The notes under the pieces: generated by a model
What the model was told of the DNA's origin: nothing
The model's database searches: none
The model's input: only the letters and a program-made list of their open reading frames with translations
DNA from: Turritopsis dohrnii
Taxonomy: Eukaryota; Cnidaria; Hydrozoa; Anthoathecata; Oceaniidae
DNA length: 64,000 nucleotides
Assembly: GCA_027922465.2 (NCBI GenBank)
Contig: BQMF02000216.1
Location: 620,001 to 684,000 of the forward strand
Reading direction: 5' to 3'
Part shown: positions 45,547-56,841 of the stretch, piece by piece
Position numbering within the stretch: the stretch's first letter is position 1
Layout: every line of letters begins with the position of its first letter
Made by a program: the position numbers and the translations under genes

Positions 45547-48500
45547 ATGTCTCATTTGGAACGAAGGGTAAAAAAATTTCTCACCACTGTTGACTTAACC
45601 GGTGAAGAACCTGTATATGACAATCAGACTTTGGTAATGAAAGTTCCTGTTATACATCTGACAGAAGATGACGGTGATGAAGAAGATAAAACAATTGATG
45701 ATACACATTGTGTCTCAAATAGGTAAGTGTAAGAAGAAATCATTCACATATAGAACTGACAAAAATAGATTCTCTCATTAGTCAATAAAAATGCAATAAT
45801 TTATTTTTTAAATAAAATGCAAGTATAATTGTAATTTAGTTACAAAGAGCTGCATCATAGTATTTAAAAAAGAAATTATGTAGGTATTGTGTTTTATATC
45901 CGAGTTGGCGCTAATTATATATGATAAAGACTCTCTTATAATTACCGTCTTCGTGCCTAATTACGGACAGTCTTCGTAATTACGGACATCAAAATGTAAA
46001 CAAACATTCTTGTCACGAAAATAGACCTGCATTCTTGCCAAGTTCACCACGTATATATAACTGAATAAAATGTTTTATGAAACAGAGAGCAATCCAATAG
46101 AGAGCAATTAGGCCGATGGAAATTTTATATTAGTTTAGCGTCACCCGCCCGCATCACTTTAAGTGCCCGCATAAAAAAGTTCATTATTTTACAAGATTTC
46201 ATTATTTCAATACAAAATGACAATTCAACAAGAATAATACATCATCCACTTCATTTGCTTGCCTACCCACTACCGACCGTTGTATCCTGGTTCAAAATGC
46301 CCAAGTAGTTGCTCTTCCATGTGCGTCTAATGACTTCCCCAGAGTGTTCCGTATAATAAATGTAGCGAAATTTCGACATTCGATTACGTAATCGAAGTAG
46401 ACATTAATTTTTGCAGCGTTTTGGAATAATAGAGTTATGGTTTCGATTTCTATCAGATACATACTGAAAAAGCCAACTTTGCGGAATACCTAATTTGCAA
46501 AAATTTCTTGAAAATTTCTTCTTTGTCAATGTAGTTGAAGAAAAAGCAGATCTGAAGTAATTTGAAAGCTCGAGCTAGTACCGTATTCGGGCGGGCGGGA
46601 TCTCAGTGATTATAATAATGCAAAATGGCGTATTTGATGTGTTCTCCGGCTATGTATGGCACTAGAACAAAATTAATGAATAATGAAAACATGCCGCATG
46701 ACATTTTCAGGAGTTAAGTGACGCTAAACTAATATAAAATTTCCATCGGCCTTAGCAGCAACACTTGAAGAATAATGGACCGTGAAAATCATAATGGCCT
46801 ACCGTATTCTCTCTAACTAGCGCCCCTCTCCAGTAAGCGCCCCTCTCTAATAAGCGCCCCCTTCTAGTCAAAAATATTTTTATAAGTGCCCCTCTCCAAT
46901 AAGCGCCCGGGCGCTTATAGAGTGACTAGACATTACTCAGAAATTTATAAGCGTCCGGGCAGTAATTAGAACTTTGAACAAAAAGCGAAAATTCTGTAAT
47001 AAAAACAGAAGACTAAATGTTTAAATTTAAGTTATAAATACAAAGTCTTATTTCATTGCCATGAAAAATACAGTTGCCTCGTTCACAGCTAGCATGACCA
47101 TTTCAAAATGTTTTTATAAGCGCCCCTCTCTAATAAGCGCCCCCCCCCCCCCCCCCCCCCTAATTTCCAAAAAAATTTTATAAGCGCCCGGGTGCTTATT
47201 AGAGAGAATACGGTATATTTCAATACTCAGTAAAAAGTGTCCTCCCCCACTGTGATTGACGTACAAAAACTTTATTTGACTTATTTTATGATAATTAACT
47301 TTCTAAAAGCATGATCTAAAAACATTTTCATTCCTCAATTCATTTTTAAACATAAATTTTCGACCTGTCGATATTTCATGATGGAAGTGGCCATTATTAT
47401 TTTTTATCCGTAAATATGGCTACCATTGTACACACGGAGCTCATAAAAATACGCATGATTCTCAAGAGAGCGCAGTCTATTTTAAAACTTTAAAGTTTAG
47501 AAAAATGAATTCTAAATGGCATATTGGTAATTTTCTAGCGTTCAAATATATAAATTTAATTATCTCTGAAGTTTGTTTTATTACAGTTTGGTTTACAGTA
47601 CGGGATGTGCCATGTTTTTAATTTACAGACGGTTGGAATTATGTTTTGATCGATGTCCGTAATAACGAAGGCTGTCCATAATTAGGCATGAAGACGGTAC
47701 CCTGGTTGAAATCCTGGCTAGGATCCTGACAGGATCTTACAGGATTCCTAACATTCCTAACATCTAATTTATGCAAAGTTGTACTTAAAGAATCTTTTGG
47801 AATTTTGGAATTTTTGTTAAGTAGCAGTGGCAGTAGTCTCTTGGTAAATCGAGTTATCATCATCACTTTCGCTACATACTATCACTTCATTAAACTCGAT
47901 TTTATTGCTTCTACAGAATGAACACAATTTCATAGCACAACTGTAAAACCTTTAGCACATTATGAACTTAACCACACTGATGGTAACTTCTCGAAGACTA
48001 TCTAAATTACAGTCATAATTATTATAGAAAATTCACTTTGAAGATCTTCTATGTAACAACCATTAAGGCTAGTCGGGGAGATTAACACTGTGATGAACAT
48101 CCGGACTATGTAGCCCCACTCCTTGTAGTGGCTTCGGCCTTGAGTGGAGTGAGTGATTTAAAAAAAAAAAAATAGCTACTTTACACAAACTTATTCATAA
48201 AACACTTATATATAAACTCTACATAAATCTATATAATATTCTATACTATTCTTTTTAATTAACTAGAGAATTAATTCCTGGGAGTATTCTAATTTTAGAA
48301 TTCTTATTCATGTGAAATTGATACACATGGGATTTGAAGTTCCAATATAAAAAAACACTGTTATAATAAAGACAGTCATAAAATTATTAATAAAATCAGA
48401 TAGTTTTTCGAATAAGTCACTTTCATCAACTTTACAAATACTAGAATGCTTCACAGTGGTGTAATGAACATAAATTTTGTTAAAAGTTCTTTGAAGTTGT

Positions 48501-51500
48501 ATATCTCTTGATGATTGCCTTAGATGACCAAGCCAATTTTTTGCATAGATATGGCTCAATATCTGTTATAGATGTATATAGGAAATTTCCAATTTTGCCA
48601 AGCTTGGGAACTCGGAAATCAGTTATATTTGGAGGTCTTACTAGGATCCTAATAGGATCCTGACAGGATTCCTGAACAATATCCTGGCAGGATCTTCACT
48701 CAATCCTGTTAGGATCTTAATAAGATCCTATTAAGATCCTGACAGGATTCCTGAACATTATCCTGGCAGGATCTTAACTCAATCCTGGCAGGATCCTAGT
48801 AAGATCCTGTAAGATAGTCCTGAGTAGGATTTTTTTGTCAGGATTTGAGTCCTACCAGGATCCTAATAGGATCCTAGTAGGATCCTGGTAGGATCTTACA
48901 GGATCTTGTAGGATCTTACAAGATCTTGTAGAATCCTGTCAGGATTTTAACCAGGGTATTGAATGAATGATGCCATATCTGCACGACTATAGTTGACTCC
49001 CCGACTCAATGTGCCATCCTTAATGGGATTTAAGTCATTAAGATTTTTGCTATGCACTCACTTACCAGCTTAAGAGAGAGTTGGGATCAGTTCAGTTATT
49101 AAATTGCTTCCAAATATATATAGTATATAGCAACTCATGTAAAAGTGTTTTTACGGATTTAATTTCGAATAGAATGTGCAGAAACGTCAAAAATAGGTGA
49201 CGAAAAAAATTAAATCACAAAATCGTGAGTGGAAAGTGTACCCATGTTGTAGAGCTCGAAAAACTGATCAAAAAATTGTATGAGATCGTTTCGCTACGAC
49301 CAACCGTTGCAGAGATGACGTCATAGTCGCAGTACCAAATAAATTTTAGGCCCAAATGTTGTGTCACCCCATCACCCGCATCGTGGATTCTTTAAAACGT
49401 CAGTTACCCCTATTGGTTTTCGAGATATTTTCCCAAAAACATCGTGTTCGATTGGGGATGCAATGCAATGATTCCCATGATCATAAAAATAACTGACGTC
49501 AAATGCCACATGCTTTTAGAATAATTTTGAAAAAAGTGTCTCTCGCCTTTATGTGGTTTTACACGCACATAAGAAGACGATGACTGTAAAAATTTAGTTA
49601 AATATATCACTCTCGAAAATAAAAGTGTGACACACAGTGCGGATTATTATAATAAGATATAGCACTTGGGCAACTTAAGTAGGCCAGTTAGACCCATTGG
49701 AGTATTTACATCAGTTCGCATTTGTAATGGTAAGTAAAAACGAAAGTGGTGGGGAAGTTGTGCAGTTTTTTTTTTTAGCGTTTTATTATAAAGTACCACC
49801 TTGAAACAAAAGCAGTTTTTTAGGCTCGATAAGGAAGATTTCAACGTAGGTTAATCGTGTCATGTTAGTAGAAGTTAAGACTCTGACCACCACATTTGTC
49901 TGTAATGATTATATATATTTGTCTATATTTCATTATTTTGTATGATAAAATTTACAAGATTTTTTGAGTTTTCCCCCTGGATACCAACAAGGGTGGCTTA
50001 TGGCTTACCCACCCCTCCACCCCCATAGAACTCCCAGCTGAATGGCAACTCTCTAAACTCTCTGTAAAATGTCATGTTTCCAAAATTTCTAGCGTACACC
50101 CTAAAGCTCGAAGAGATATATCCATTAGTATGACAAAGGCATCTAAACATATATTATTTACATATCGTACACACTAGCTGATGTCATAGATTCGAGATTG
50201 TCATAGATTCCCCATTTTGGTTTGATGATACCATCTATTGATTTAAAACTATGTATGATATATTAATCCCAGGAATAATATATTTTCCAATAATTTAATA
50301 ACGAACAATAGTATAAGTCTTATCTTCTTTTTCAGAATAGTGCTCAATGTCTCTCAACAGAGCGTGGTACGCAAGTAAGTAAATAGACGAGATTTAGTTT
50401 ATCCGTACTAATAGTTTCATGCCACCGTACTCGGTAACAATCTTCAGCGGAATAATAATAAACCGTAAAAAATGCATTACAATACATTACACTACGGGGA
50501 AAAGAAATACATCGGAATTAGCGAAAGCACTTTCAAAAAGCGCTTCACAAACCACAAGACATCTTTCCGTTTAGAAAGATACAAAAACAGCACTGCTCTT
50601 TCTACGGAATACTGGAAAGTCAAAAACGAAAACGGAAACCCTAACGTAACCTGGCGAATTTTGAAACACGCAAAAGCTTTCACGCCTGAATCTGGAAGAT
50701 GTGCACTATGTCTCGCAGAAAAATACGAAATTGCAGTGTATCCTGGAAAAAACTTATTGAACAAAAGGACTGAAATAATAGCCAAATGTCGACACAGAAG
50801 AAAATATCTACTGCTTCTCCACCACGGTCTGGAAAATATCACGTGACGTCAATTTTTTAGAAGCTATTGTAATGCATTTTTTATGGTTTATTATTATTCC
50901 GCTGAAGATTGTTACCGAGTACGGTGGCATGAAACTATTAGTACGGATAAACTAAATCTCGTCTATTTACTTACTTGAATAACGAACAATAGAACTTGTT
51001 GGTCATATAGATGCAGAGGATATGTAACTTCTTGCATCATCTTGTAGCATTTTCTGTTATGAACTTTGATTTACTTTTTTGTTTAGCCTATGTGAAGTGT
51101 GTCAACAGAGGATATCGAAATATACTTGTCCAGGATGCAGTAAGAAGACATGTTGGTAATGAATTTGAAAATTTAAGGGGTCGTTCCATGCTAAATGGTG
51201 CTAGACTGAATATGACCCATCTCAGAATTTGTTCAAACTTTGTCAGATAGTTAAAATATATAATATGAGACACTCCTGAACATTTCACCTCAATATCTTG
51301 AATGGTTCAAAAATTATAGCTGTTCAAAGTTGAGGAGCATCTAGAAAATTGCTATGAACAAGAGGTTATTAGAGGTTATTTTGACATTACTAGTTGTGGT
51401 TCTGATCAGTAGATGCTTGAAAACCTTATTGACACTGATTTTCCAAGATTTTCCTAGTTATATATTTGCTGAAATGACCATGTTCTAGTTGGGTGCCCAC

Positions 51501-54500
51501 AAATGTTTATATCTGATAAGTTTTCAACAAATTCTGAGATGGGTCATGTCCAAAGTACTGAAATTTTGCATCATTTGGTATGGAATGACCCTAAATATGG
51601 GTAGAAACATAAATAAGTATTGGTTTTTTCATTAACGCTACGATCTTTTACTTTGTGATGAGCACCATTGCTTGAAAATATTGAATTCAATAACATTGTT
51701 CACAAATAAAATCATTTTGTAAAAGCCAATTATATTTGTGATACTTAATATTCAACTTCTGCATGACTTTATGTTGCTAGTTTACTTTGCGTTCAAAATC
51801 ATAAATCTCAAAGTGGTTGTAATGGCACCAGGGATAAAACAGCGTTTGTCATGAAATCAAAATTCAACAACCTTCACTTACTCAATGGTGAGTGTGCCCC
51901 TTACATGTGTTAAAGCTACTATTGACTTGCAATGCAAATTAACATCGTATTTCATAGATTACAGGTTCTTAGAAGAGGTTGATCGTATTACTGATAATGC
52001 GAAAAGGGATTATAAAGTGAAATCTAGTTATCATATGGGAAAGCAAGTGAGTCTTGTCTGTCAATCATTACTCATTTGGTCTTGTATCAGCTGAGATGAA
52101 CAAAAAATGTATAACAACTATCTAAAAAAATGTAACGTTTTTATTAACTTCTTCTTTCAGTGTGTATTTCATGGTGGTTTCTTGACGCTTTATTTTTAGG
52201 GAGTTCTACTTCGAAAAGCATGCTTAGAAAACAATATTAAACTATTCCGCATGCCTAAAGGAATGACACGTATGAAAGAAAATAGAAGCCGGTACCATAT
52301 CAGGTGAAATGTTGACCCTTGGATTTTTTTCGTTTTCCTTATTTTTCTTTGGGGGATGATAAACTAATAAACGTCTAATTTCTTCTTCTATTTCCTTATA
52401 TGGATTCACTATTTTGATGAAATATTTTGACCTTGTTGTTGTTGTTGTTTTTATATTGTAAACTAATTTATTGAAATTTCCTTCATACTCAGAGAGAAAA
52501 CAATCTTTTGGTCGGTGAAGTTTGTCTTCCCTGATATCAAATACGAAATTTTGGATAAGTAATTAGATTTGTTTGTCTCGTTTATTTTTGAAGTGCATGC
52601 TAGAAGAAATTCCTCTTTTAAAGTAAGTGAACTCCAGTACAATCTCGTTGGAAACCGTTTAAGTCAGTCTTTTGTTTAAGTCGGACTAAAACCTTGTCCC
52701 CTTGAATTTTCTTAACTATTTCAAACCAAAATAGTCCGCAGTTGGACATCGTTTAAGTCGGACTTTTGTTTAAGTCGGACTGTTTTCTTCGGTTCCTTCA
52801 GTTACAAAACACAAGTCGGAATTTTTTGAGTTTCGAAAGCCAAAAGTTCGAAAGGAATGTTTTGAAGTCAAAACAATGCATTGTATTTGTGTTCAGATTG
52901 AAATTAAACTTATAAAAAAATATAGGAAGAGATGGAAGCTAGCCGTGTGGCAAACAAGATGCAAAGGCTGCTTCTTTGTCCTTTGTCACTTTTTTGAATA
53001 TTCCCGATAAGTCAGACTAAATAACCAGAGTGAGTCTGACTTAAGATGAAGTTCCGATAAGTCAGACTCCCGTTAAGACAGAACGTTTTTTTCACGGGGT
53101 TGTACTGTATTATATGGCGTCAGAAGCCTCAGTGAGTAGTTTATTATGTGGAAATCTCTTAATCTAATAATTTGTTTAGCCCATTTGTTTTTGGTATTAC
53201 TCATTTTAGACTCAATTTTTATTGTTTTAATGAGAGTTTCCCATTGCAACCCTTAGTTCTATTTATAACAATCCATTATCTTTAAACATTATCACCTAAC
53301 GGAGGTCCTTAGCAAGCATTATATATCAATCAGATGCTACCAGTGTAACTCCCTGTGAAAATCCGGAGTTTTTTTTGTTTCTTTTCAGATTCTCTGAGAA
53401 TGACCTCTTTGAAGAGATTTTGTCACCTTACTTGGATCCAACAAAATGCACAGCCAAAAACCGTAAACAGTAAGTTATCCTTCTCCAACGGAAATATTAT
53501 AACAACTAGCCGCCAAGGCGGCGTCGTTCGCCGCCCATGTTCAGCATGCGTTGACTTCACGAAAAATAAAATTAAGGAATTGGCAACCGAAAGTGTTCCC
53601 ATGTTGTAGAGCTCGAAAAACTGATCAAAAAAATGTATGGGATCGTTCCGCTACGATCAACCGTTACAGAGATATCATTGTTCAAAGATTTTGATGACGT
53701 CACAGACCCCTCCCCCAAAAAATTAGACCCAAATTTTTTCCTCACCCCATCGCCTGTATCGCGGACCCCAAAAAACGTCAGTTATCCCTATTGGTTATTG
53801 AGATAATTTTCCCTAAACGTCGCATTCGATTAAGGTCTCAATTTTTTTTTTTTTTTTAATGCAATGTTGTTGTTTTTTTTCAGCAACTAATACATGTAGA
53901 GCATCTTCAAAATTCGTTTATAATATATACATATATTTTTTTTTTCCTCTCGTTCGGTGCTCCCGACGAGCTACAAAATAACTGCAACGTCAAGAGGAAT
54001 ATCGTTCTTGTCAACATCCACAAAGTGTTGCGATATCTTCCTTTCTCCTCTTAGCGCACTCACTGTCGTACGAATCAATGTAAATGAAATCTTACGTCGA
54101 AGCCATGCTATCGTTTCGCCTTTAGTTGTTCGTGTTTTTTTCGCAATCTTTTCTGCCAGTTTGCTTATAAAAATCGATGCTTCTCGAGCCATCCCTCCGG
54201 TTTCGTTGAAGATCAAAGGAGTAAACGTTCCATGATCAACCATCATGATTCTCTGATTGTACTTTCGTTTCTTCTCTTTCTCCAATGCAGTAAATGTTGA
54301 CGAAATGGATTTGCTTAGATACGTCTGAGCTGTTAGGTTCGTAACCTTTACGTCAAAGAATGCTCTTCTGTAACTTTGCCAAAATCCACGGGCGCTTACG
54401 TCCGCTCTTGCTTCGTCGGCTTTGACTGCTGAAGCTTTCAGATCTTTCGCTTCTCCCGTACTATCAAGAAGTGGTGGTTCTACGTTGACGTCATTGCAGC

Positions 54501-56229
54501 ATTCACCGAGTAAATTTGCAAGAAGATCTCGTAGGTGGTTGTGGCGACAAATGACGTAGCCTCCAAGATGGCAATTTAAGGTATGCTGCAGAGAGAATTT
54601 CGCTTTACATGCGCAGTACTGCAGAACATGCTATAGTTCCCAATTGTAGCGAAGGTAAATAAGATCGAAAAATTCTTGCTTGTTCAGGGCATATTGTTCT
54701 TCTTTTAACGGCAGAGTCGAGAGCCAGATTGAGGAGCCTTCAAGACGTGCAACTTCGTTTGCCTTTGCTTCTAACTGATTCATGGTTTCGCGTAAGGTCT
54801 TAATGCAATGGTTTCACACTGACGTCGCGTACAAGAAGAGAAATAATTTATATGTGATCTTACATTGCTGACTCCCCGATTTCTTTCGCAGTTCACATCT
54901 ACCATTTTGCGTGACTTACAAACAAACAAACAAACAAACAAACAAACAGAGAATCGGCTATTAATATATAGGTTATTTCATTTATGTAAAGTTTAGCATG
55001 TGTTAAGTATTTCTTTCAGATTTTCAGTATATCTCAATCGCGATGCAACAGGCGATCGTGTGCATGTGCTGTTCAAGAATGAATTGAATGGTGGTGAAGG
55101 AAACAGGAAGTATGTTTTTTTTTTCTCTTCTGTCCTGTTGTAACCGGCCATGATATTTTATCGGGAAACTTCATCGGGGAAGCATGGGGCGTGATAGCTA
55201 AATGAAATAATTAAGTCTCGGAAGTAATTAATTTATTCAATTAACTGGCTCATAAATTGTTCTTAATTGTTCTGGCTAATGTTCTTTCATAGTAAAGAAA
55301 TTATCCGTTTTCCCCAATTTGATGAACGGATAAATTACCAATGATAGCGGGTAGTTTATAATAAAGATGCTAAGGTTACAGTGACCGTTACTTTTTGATT
55401 TTCGAAAATTTCTCACGAATTTGAATATATCATTTGATAATGATTAGTGTTACCAGACTCTTGAACATTTTGCTAATTATGATCGAAAGGTTATATTATA
55501 ATATTTCGATCTACACGTTCCAGAGGTCATCATCCGATTAAAATACTTTATTGACCCTGTTCTTTCTCGTAAATCGGTTTGACTGGAATCATGAGGAAAA
55601 TGATAAAATGAACAAGTCGAAAGATTATGCTTAGAAGATAAATACTTGTTCTAATGCTACTGAGTTTCCCAGACCTGTGATCTGTAAAAACGTCTAGAGA
55701 CGTGGAAATATATTTGACGTTGTTCAGGATATTTTAATCATTTGGACATTTTCTTAACACCACTCTTCATTGATTTGTTCTGGTACTGGTTTGGTGTCCA
55801 CTGTGAGAATTTTCTTTTTTTTTCTATCTGAAGGTACAGTACCGTTGACACACACAAGTCCATTAAGGAGTCCTTATTTGGTAAAAGCATTCTGGAGTAT
55901 CCGATTTATTACGTGGCTTTATCGACGAATGTGGAAACGTTATTGAAGGAACCATTCCAAATAAGTAAGATTGTTTTTATCTAAAGATTTCTCTCACTTT
56001 CGAAGCGAAGCAACAGTAGGTGTTAATGATATCTCAAGAGATTTCAAAGATCACAGAGAACTCACGATATTTTGTTTCTCCCTATTTCAATCCTTGTTGG
56101 AGATGTTTGGTCAGTGTGGCCACCTTATTTATTTTTTCATTTATGAAAGAAGAAGAAGATGACGATGATGAATTAAGCCCTTCTACTAAATCCCCTGATG
56201 CAAAACGAAGAAAATTTGAAAACGTTTGA
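45547..56229 (+). CDS. ZNHIT6: ZNHIT6/BCD1: zf-HIT box C/D snoRNP assembly factor (10-11 exons)
   Basis: Exons (plus): 45547-45722, [50336-50374 optional], 51087-51155, 51781-51887, 51958-52046, 52200-52303, 52493-52558, 53389-53469, 55020-55109, 55834-55964, 56150-56229. All GT/AG borders and phases agree: 343 residues with the optional exon, 330 without. The N-terminus is acidic. The zf-HIT finger follows (CEVC, CPGC, CCLLC, HKSQSGC), then the BCD1 signature CNGTRDKTAF and DYRFLEEVDR, the FRMPKGMTRMKENRSR block, FWSVKFVFPD, FSVYL and ILEYPIYYVAL, and an acidic, nuclear-signal-like tail ending KRRKFENV. In yeast and human this nuclear protein helps load the box C/D snoRNP core. The 5' exon is the least certain: it lacks a domain and lies 5.4 kb upstream, or 4.6 kb if the optional exon is used. 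Confidence 0.88.
46111..46751. mobile_element. PIF/Harbinger-like MITE with 34-bp perfect TIRs
   Basis: GGCCGATGGAAATTTTATAT plus TAGTTTAGCGTCAC is found at 46,111-46,144 and inverted at 46,718-46,751. TTA is duplicated at 46,108-46,110 and 46,752-46,754. It is 641 bp and non-coding, nested in the 45,945-47,697 element. The perfect TIRs suggest a young copy. Confidence 0.9.
46800..47215. mobile_element. GCGCCC-repeat MITE (TACCGTATTCTCTC ends)
   Basis: The ends TACCGTATTCTCTCTAAC (46,800) and the inverse of GCTTATTAGAGAGAATACGG (to 47,215) form TIRs. Inside, AATAAGCGCCCCTCTC units recur near both ends. A run of 21 C (47,140-47,160) lies in the right subterminal array. No ORF. Confidence 0.7.
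47700..48956. mobile_element. GGATCC-iteron DNA element, copy 2
   Basis: The ends CCCTGGTTGAAATCCTGGC (47,700) and the inverse of CAGGATTTTAACCAGGG (48,956) match copy 1 at 24,367-26,188. TA occurs at 47,698-47,699 and 48,957-48,958 as target duplication. AGGATCCTG-type arrays are short at the left end and long at 48,630-48,956. The centre differs from copy 1. Non-coding. Confidence 0.75.
48085..48172 (+). repeat. Possible SINE/retroposon 3' end with A tail
   Basis: The sequence GATGAACAYC then TAGTGGCTTCGGCCTTG followed by an A-run recurs at about 59,190-59,297 (GATGAACACCGATC, TATTGGCTTCGGCCTTG, A-run). The shared order plus terminal A-run suggests retroposition. No tRNA head was identified. 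Confidence 0.4.
49150..49460. repeat. Dispersed repeat copy (GTAGAGCTCGAAAAACTGATC family)
   Basis: It shares TTGTAGAGCTCGAAAAACTG, GATCGTT(T/C)CGCTACGA, CAACCGTT and AAAACGTCAGTTA with 53,560-53,840; part also recurs at 7560-7720. Non-coding. It probably belongs to a long retroelement whose coding part lies at 53,971-54,620. Confidence 0.55.
50336..50374 (+). other. Candidate cassette exon of ZNHIT6 at the Penelope border
   Basis: CTTTTTCAG precedes and GTAAGTAAAT follows a 39-base block that is open in phase 2 (IVLNVSQQSVVR). Including or skipping it keeps the ZNHIT6 frame. The donor lies in the first bases of the inverted arm. Use in mRNA is unproven. Confidence 0.4.
50484..50846 (+). pseudogene. 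GIY-YIG endonuclease domain of a Penelope-like element (fragment)
   Basis: The open frame (formal start 50,472) reads KKYIGISESTFKKRFTNHKT, then STEYWKVKNENGNPNVTW and CALCLAEKYEI. This is the C-terminal nuclease domain of Penelope-like elements: the YIG motif, the Arg of KKRF, and the CxxC plus Glu (AEKYEI) region. GIY-YIG nucleases nick target DNA. The RT domain is entirely missing, so this is a 5'-truncated dead copy, although the domain itself has no stop. Confidence 0.75.
52635..53107. mobile_element. Tigger-type MITE (CAGTACAATCTCGT ends)
   Basis: The left end CAGTACAATCTCGTTGGAAA (52,635) and inverted right end CAGTACAACCCCGTGAAAAA (53,107) form TIRs. Subterminal copies of TTTAAGTCGGACT / AGTCAGACT lie on both sides. 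TA follows the right end; the left flank is TC, so the duplication is not intact. It is 473 bp, in a ZNHIT6 intron. Confidence 0.7.
53505..53845. repeat. Dispersed repeat copy in a ZNHIT6 intron
   Basis: It matches 49,180-49,460 in order and orientation and begins with a GC-richer patch (GCCGCCAAGGCGGCGTCG). A run of T follows at about 53,840. Likely the tail of the retroelement fragment next to it. Confidence 0.5.
53971..54620 (-). pseudogene. C-terminal fragment of a repeated retroelement-type protein
   Basis: On the minus strand I read GGYVICRHNHLRDLLANL, DVNVEPPLL, DEARADVSARGFW, AFFDVKVTNL, MVDHGTFTPLIFNETGG and AWLRRKISFTLIRTTV before the stop at 53,971. From memory this order (GGxxxxRHNxLRD, GFWxxxxxAFFDVRV, HGxFTPLVF, SFxLLRS) is the C-terminal end of a reverse-transcriptase-containing repeated protein in coral and other cnidarian genomes. 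The last part (54,285-53,971) is open; joining it to the upstream part needs a frame change. It lies inside a ZNHIT6 intron in antisense. Confidence 0.55.
54919..54951. repeat. (CAAA)n microsatellite
   Basis: ACAAACAAACAAACAAACA-type run of about eight units, at the right border of the retroelement fragment. Confidence 0.85.
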
Positions 56230-56841
56230 TCTGAAAACCGTCACTGATATATCAGTTATCTGTTTATAACGTCGACACGAAATTAGTAACACCTTCGAAT
56301 GGTTGGATTTATTGCGCAGATGCAATTACTACACAAAATGAAGCGATTTTGTAATGGCAACTACTCCAGAATTTTCGATGAAATTGTAATTACTTTTTTT
56401 GATGGAAATGTTTGTTTAAGAAAAAACAACAGTCTCGCAAATTCTTTCTTAATCAAGCGTGATTATTGTAACTGAAAGTAGGCATGAGATGATGTGGTAG
56501 GCATGAGATGATGTGGTAGACATTCACGACACTCGATTCTTCCAAAAACGATCGAAACAGTCATTGTACTGAATCAGCGTTTTTAAATGATGTACTTTGC
56601 ACTTCTCCGTTGAGAAAAAAATATTTACGAAAAGCATTAAAATAGTGTTTTTCATTTTCAAAAAATTTTTCGTTTCATTTTCTTTTTCTGCTTGATAATT
56701 TCTTGTCTCTTTTAACATATCAAATATTCATTACTATTCCAGTGTTATTGCAAAGTGTTAATTCAGTCTTGAAATATATATATATGAATAGATCTTCAAT
56801 AATTCATAACACGAAGATTCCAAGCTTTCACTTCATTCAAG
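56230..56841. other. Intergenic: ZNHIT6 3' flank and SDR gene upstream region
   Basis: No ORF of note. A GGCATGAGATGATGTGGTA unit is tandemly duplicated at about 56,481-56,519. A TATATATATAT run at 56,777 precedes the SDR start. Confidence 0.4.

Larger units (their letters stand above)
45945..47697. mobile_element. TIR element with TA duplication, host to nested insertions
   Basis: The left end CCGTCTTCGTGCCTAATTAC (45,945) and its inverse at 47,697 (with GGACAG and ATTACGGACAT just inside) form TIRs of about 50 bp. TA flanks both sides (45,943-45,944 and 47,698-47,699). Removing the nested inserts leaves under 0.8 kb, with no transposase. A Tc1/mariner-type origin is likely from the TA site only. 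Confidence 0.65.
50297..50992. mobile_element. Penelope-like element fragment in a fold-back, 15-bp direct repeats outside
   Basis: Inverted arms 50,373-50,483 and 50,866-50,976 differ at only one obvious base over 111 bp. AATAACGAACAATAG occurs at 50,297-50,311 and 50,978-50,992, a likely target duplication, which would place 50,312-50,372 inside the insertion. The arms carry CTGAAGA...GAAA around an 8-bp stem (TGTTACCG with CGGTGGCA), a degenerate hammerhead-like core. Confidence 0.7.
45723..51086 (+). other. First intron of ZNHIT6, a transposon nest
   Basis: It contains, in order, a TA-flanked TIR element with two nested elements, a GGATCC-iteron element at its right border, a dispersed repeat and a Penelope fragment. 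The gap 48,957-50,296 otherwise holds no recognised gene. Confidence 0.65.
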
